Source of the DNA: CAZDSS01 sp964508185
Lineage (GTDB): Bacteria > Pseudomonadota > Alphaproteobacteria > Sphingomonadales > Govanellaceae
Assembly (NCBI GenBank): GCA_964508185.1
Contig: CAZDSS010000123.1
Span: 1-7,010 of the forward strand
Length of the DNA: 7,010 nucleotides
Direction of reading: 5' to 3'
Part shown: positions 5,890 through 7,010 of the stretch, piece after piece
Layout: the number at the start of each line of letters is the position of its first letter
Position numbering within the stretch: position 1 is the stretch's first letter
The notes under the pieces: generated by a model
Told to the model about the DNA's origin: nothing
Seen by the model: only the letters and a program-made list of their open reading frames with translations
Databases searched by the model: none
Made by a program: the position numbers and the translations under genes

Positions 5890-6444
5890 CTAGAGCTTGG
5901 GGAGCGTCACGCCCGTCTGTCCCTGATACTTGCCCGCGCGGTCGGCGTAGGACACCTCGCAGGGCTCGTTGCCCTTGAGGAACAGGAACTGGCAGGCCCC
6001 CTCGTTGCCGTAGATCTTGGCCGGCAACGGCGTGGTGTTCGAGAATTCGAGGGTCACATGCCCTTCCCAGCCCGGCTCCAGCGGCGTCACGTTGACGATG
6101 ATGCCGCAGCGGGCATAGGTGGACTTGCCGAGGCAGATCACCAGCACGTCCCGGGGAATGCGGAAATATTCCACCGTCCGGGCGAGCGCGAAGCTGTTCG
6201 GCGGGATGATGCAGACCGGGCCGTCGCGGTCGACGAAGCTCCGGGTCGAGAAATTCTTGGGGTCGACGATGGCCGAATCCACGTTGGTGAAGATCTTGAA
6301 CTCGGGCGCGACCCGGGCGTCGTAGCCGTAGGAGGAAAGCCCGTAGGAGATGGTGCCGTCGCGATGCTGCCGATCCACGAAGGGCTCGATCATGCCATGT
6401 TCCAGAGCCTGCTGGCGGATCCACTTGTCCGACATAATGGCCAT
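5890..6444 (-). CDS. dcd: dCTP deaminase
   Basis: Dcd deaminates dCTP to dUTP, which feeds dTMP synthesis. It is a trimeric cytoplasmic enzyme of the dUTPase fold. The 184-residue product has the alphaproteobacterial start MAIMSDKWIR, then SYGLSSYGYDAR (33-44), IIPPNSFALARTVEYFRIPR (79-98), GKSTYARCGIIVNVTPLEPG (106-125), the catalytic segment HVTLEFSN (129-136) with Glu133, and the tail KYQGQTGVTLPKL. Ser108 and Arg112 match the substrate-binding Ser/Arg of the family. I chose the ATG at 6444 because AGGGGGA (6451-6457) sits just upstream; the frame is open to an ATG at 6567, but those 41 residues are Arg-rich and non-homologous. It lies 28 bases before murA. I cannot tell from sequence alone whether it also has dUTPase activity, as some Dcd enzymes do. 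Confidence 0.97.
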   Translation of the reverse strand: MAIMSDKWIRQQALEHGMIEPFVDRQHRDGTISYGLSSYGYDARVAPEFKIFTNVDSAIVDPKNFSTRSFVDRDGPVCIIPPNSFALARTVEYFRIPRDVLVICLGKSTYARCGIIVNVTPLEPGWEGHVTLEFSNTTPLPAKIYGNEGACQFLFLKGNEPCEVSYADRAGKYQGQTGVTLPKL

Positions 6445-6450
6445 CTTGGG

Positions 6451-6457
6451 TCCCCCT
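6451..6457 (-). promoter_or_regulatory. Ribosome binding site of dcd
   Basis: The minus strand reads AGGGGGA, ending 6 bases before the ATG at 6444. It settles the dcd start against the longer open frame, and against the second in-frame ATG at 6435. Confidence 0.6.
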
Positions 6458-6491
6458 GTCGCCTGACGCGCGTTCAAAGTGATTGTGGGTC

Positions 6492-6513
6492 CGGCGCGCG
6501 TGCCCGCGCGCCG
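6492..6513. repeat. Perfect 9-bp GC-only inverted repeat in the dcd leader
   Basis: CGGCGCGCG-TGCC-CGCGCGCCG on the plus strand is a perfect 9-bp stem with a 4-base loop, centred about 58 bases upstream of the dcd ATG and 51 bases before the nearest edge of the microprotein gene. Most of each arm is alternating purine-pyrimidine. It has no adjacent T-tract on either strand. As RNA it would be a very stable hairpin between the microprotein and dcd. It could act as a pause, processing or stability element, or as a protein-binding site. The repeat is certain; its role is unknown. Confidence 0.55.
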
Positions 6514-6563
6514 TTTCCGGTTTGTAAAGCATGGCACCGCGGGGGACAAGCCGAGGATCGGCG

Positions 6564-6737
6564 TCAATCCCCGGATTGCGCCTCGTCGCTGGTTGCGGCG
6601 CTGCGGCCGCGGGACTGTTCCTTGCGGCGGCGGAGATTCGCGCGAAGCGCCGCGCGCAGCCGCTCCTGCCGCTCGTCGGCGGCGGATTTCGGCCTCGACT
6701 GCGTCCTTGCGGCCTGTTTTTCCTTGTCTCCGGTCAT
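6564..6737 (-). CDS. Small basic hypothetical protein, 57 residues
   Basis: A 57-residue ORF runs from ATG at 6737 to TGA at 6564, in the same direction as dcd. The product starts MTGDKEKQAA, has a central helix-forming stretch RQERLRAALRANLRRRKEQS (residues 23-42), and ends in a polar Ser/Ala/Asp/Glu tail. It holds 11 Arg and 4 Lys against 9 acidic residues, and has no Cys, no Trp and no membrane segment. The pattern RLxxALRxNLxRRKxQ resembles short hypothetical proteins I recall from alphaproteobacteria near dcd/murA, but I cannot name a family. The ribosome site is weak. Support comes from position between a candidate promoter and dcd, the amphipathic design, and a sensible stop. It could bind nucleic acid, but that is only a guess from charge. 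Moderate confidence that it is translated. Confidence 0.6.
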   Translation of the reverse strand: MTGDKEKQAARTQSRPKSAADERQERLRAALRANLRRRKEQSRGRSAATSDEAQSGD

Positions 6738-6781
6738 GGGGTGCGAATGGTCCCGAAGGTGGCGTGATCCCGTGGGCCGCG

Positions 6782-6811
6782 ACTATAATCCGGGGCCGTC
6801 GCGCGGCTCAA
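6782..6811 (-). promoter_or_regulatory. Candidate sigma-70-type promoter for the minus-strand operon
   Basis: On the minus strand TTGAGC (6811-6806) is followed by an 18-base spacer and TATAGT (6787-6782), 4/6 and 5/6 matches to the -35 and -10 consensus. Transcription would start near 6775, about 38 bases before the microprotein ATG, and read into dcd and murA. It is the best-placed pair of boxes in an otherwise GC-rich gap. The -10 overlaps a perfect TATAAT on the opposite strand (6784-6789), which lacks a -35 at the right distance. Predicted by eye only. Confidence 0.45.
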
Positions 6812-6897
6812 GCCCGCCGTTTCCGGATCACGCGCCGAAATCTTCGTACAAGGTGCTTGCTTCCCATCGCCGGCTGTGGCAGTTTCGGCGCGCTCGC

Positions 6898-6915
6898 ACG
6901 GGGGAGGGTCCCCGT
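6898..6915. repeat. 6-bp inverted repeat upstream of tRNA-Thr
   Basis: ACGGGG and CCCCGT flank a 6-base loop (GAGGGT), ending 19 bases before the mature 5' end of the tRNA. No T-tract follows on either strand. It may sit in the tRNA promoter or precursor leader; a weak TTGCTT at 6857-6862 is the only -35-like sequence I see upstream, with no good -10. The significance is uncertain. Confidence 0.3.
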
Positions 6916-6934
6916 CCGGCGCATCACGCCTCAT

Positions 6935-7009
6935 GCTGCTGTAGCTCAGGGGTAGAGCACGTCCTTGGTAAGGACGGGGTCGGTGGTTCGATTCCACTCA
7001 GCAGCACCA
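6935..7009 (+). tRNA. tRNA-Thr (anticodon GGU)
   Basis: All four arms fold. The acceptor stem GCTGCTG (6935-6941) pairs with CAGCAGC (6999-7005). The D stem is GCTC/GAGC around AGGGGTA. The anticodon stem CGTCC/GGACG encloses the loop TTGGTAA, with anticodon GGT at 6967-6969, which reads ACC and ACU threonine codons. The variable loop is 5 bases. The T stem GGTGG/CCACT encloses TTCGATT and has one G-T pair. The discriminator is A at 7006 and CCA is encoded at 7007-7009. It is 75 bases including CCA, divergent from the minus-strand genes. The window ends one base later, so its terminator is not visible. Confidence 0.98.
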
Positions 7010-7010
7010 T

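Noticed and set aside
4557..5978. 473-codon open frame on the plus strand
   Set aside because: It is the antisense shadow of murA. High-GC codon bias leaves long open antisense frames, its protein matches no family I recognise, and the opposite strand encodes a complete MurA with all catalytic residues.
6445..6567. Extended N-terminus of dcd from the ATG at 6567
   Set aside because: The extra 41 residues are not family-like, and a strong AGGGGGA ribosome site marks the ATG at 6444, which gives the usual 184-residue enzyme.
6531..6955. Plus-strand frames at 6479-6955 and 6531-6767
   Set aside because: Arg/Ala/Pro-rich frames with no motif. They overlap the better supported minus-strand microprotein and the operon promoter region.
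6734..6997. 87-codon minus-strand frame starting MESNHRPRPYQG
   Set aside because: It starts inside the tRNA-Thr on the opposite strand. This N-terminus is a familiar false protein produced by translating antisense tRNA sequence.
1..7010. CRISPR array, insertion sequence, prophage or attachment site, including att-like duplication of the tRNA 3' end
   Set aside because: I saw no regularly spaced repeats, transposase or integrase, and no second copy of the tRNA-Thr 3' end in the window.

Overview
The window is GC-rich, gene-dense bacterial DNA that looks like an ordinary chromosome of an alphaproteobacterium. The best clues to lineage are two families, UPF0262 and DUF2948, known to me almost only from that class, together with the order dcd / murA / DUF2948 / his genes / UPF0262 / low-molecular-weight phosphatase, which recurs in alphaproteobacteria. 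I would lean to a Rhodospirillales-like organism but cannot name a genus.

Layout, left to right. The plus strand opens with the 3' end of a slipin (stomatin/SPFH) gene, stop at 491. Three bases later, tail to tail, lies a minus-strand yjhX/topAI-family gene (495-752). Positions 753-961 hold no full gene, but do hold a seven-codon ORF with a strong ribosome binding site that resembles the first residues of Maf. From 962 to 6737 every gene is on the minus strand. In transcription order these are a 57-residue basic microprotein, dcd, murA, a DUF2948 gene, short-form hisG, hisD overlapping it by 17 bases, a UPF0262 gene, and a low-molecular-weight tyrosine-phosphatase-family gene. A candidate sigma-70-type promoter (6782-6811) lies upstream of the microprotein. 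A complete plus-strand tRNA-Thr(GGU) with encoded CCA closes the window (6935-7009).

How the genes fit together. This is a housekeeping block: dCTP deaminase makes dUTP for the thymidylate pathway, MurA commits UDP-GlcNAc to peptidoglycan, and HisG and HisD are the first and last enzymes of histidine synthesis. Tight spacing from hisG through the phosphatase gene (17-base overlap, then 12- and 7-base gaps) suggests co-transcription. The 96-base gap before hisG contains a perfect 17-base dyad and could hold an internal control point.

I found no transposase, phage gene, CRISPR array or defence cluster. The parts most worth a second look are the operon's left edge (possible maf remnant, orphan YjhX without YjhQ), the unannotated microprotein, and the dyads upstream of dcd and hisG. 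I see no convincing new multi-gene system.
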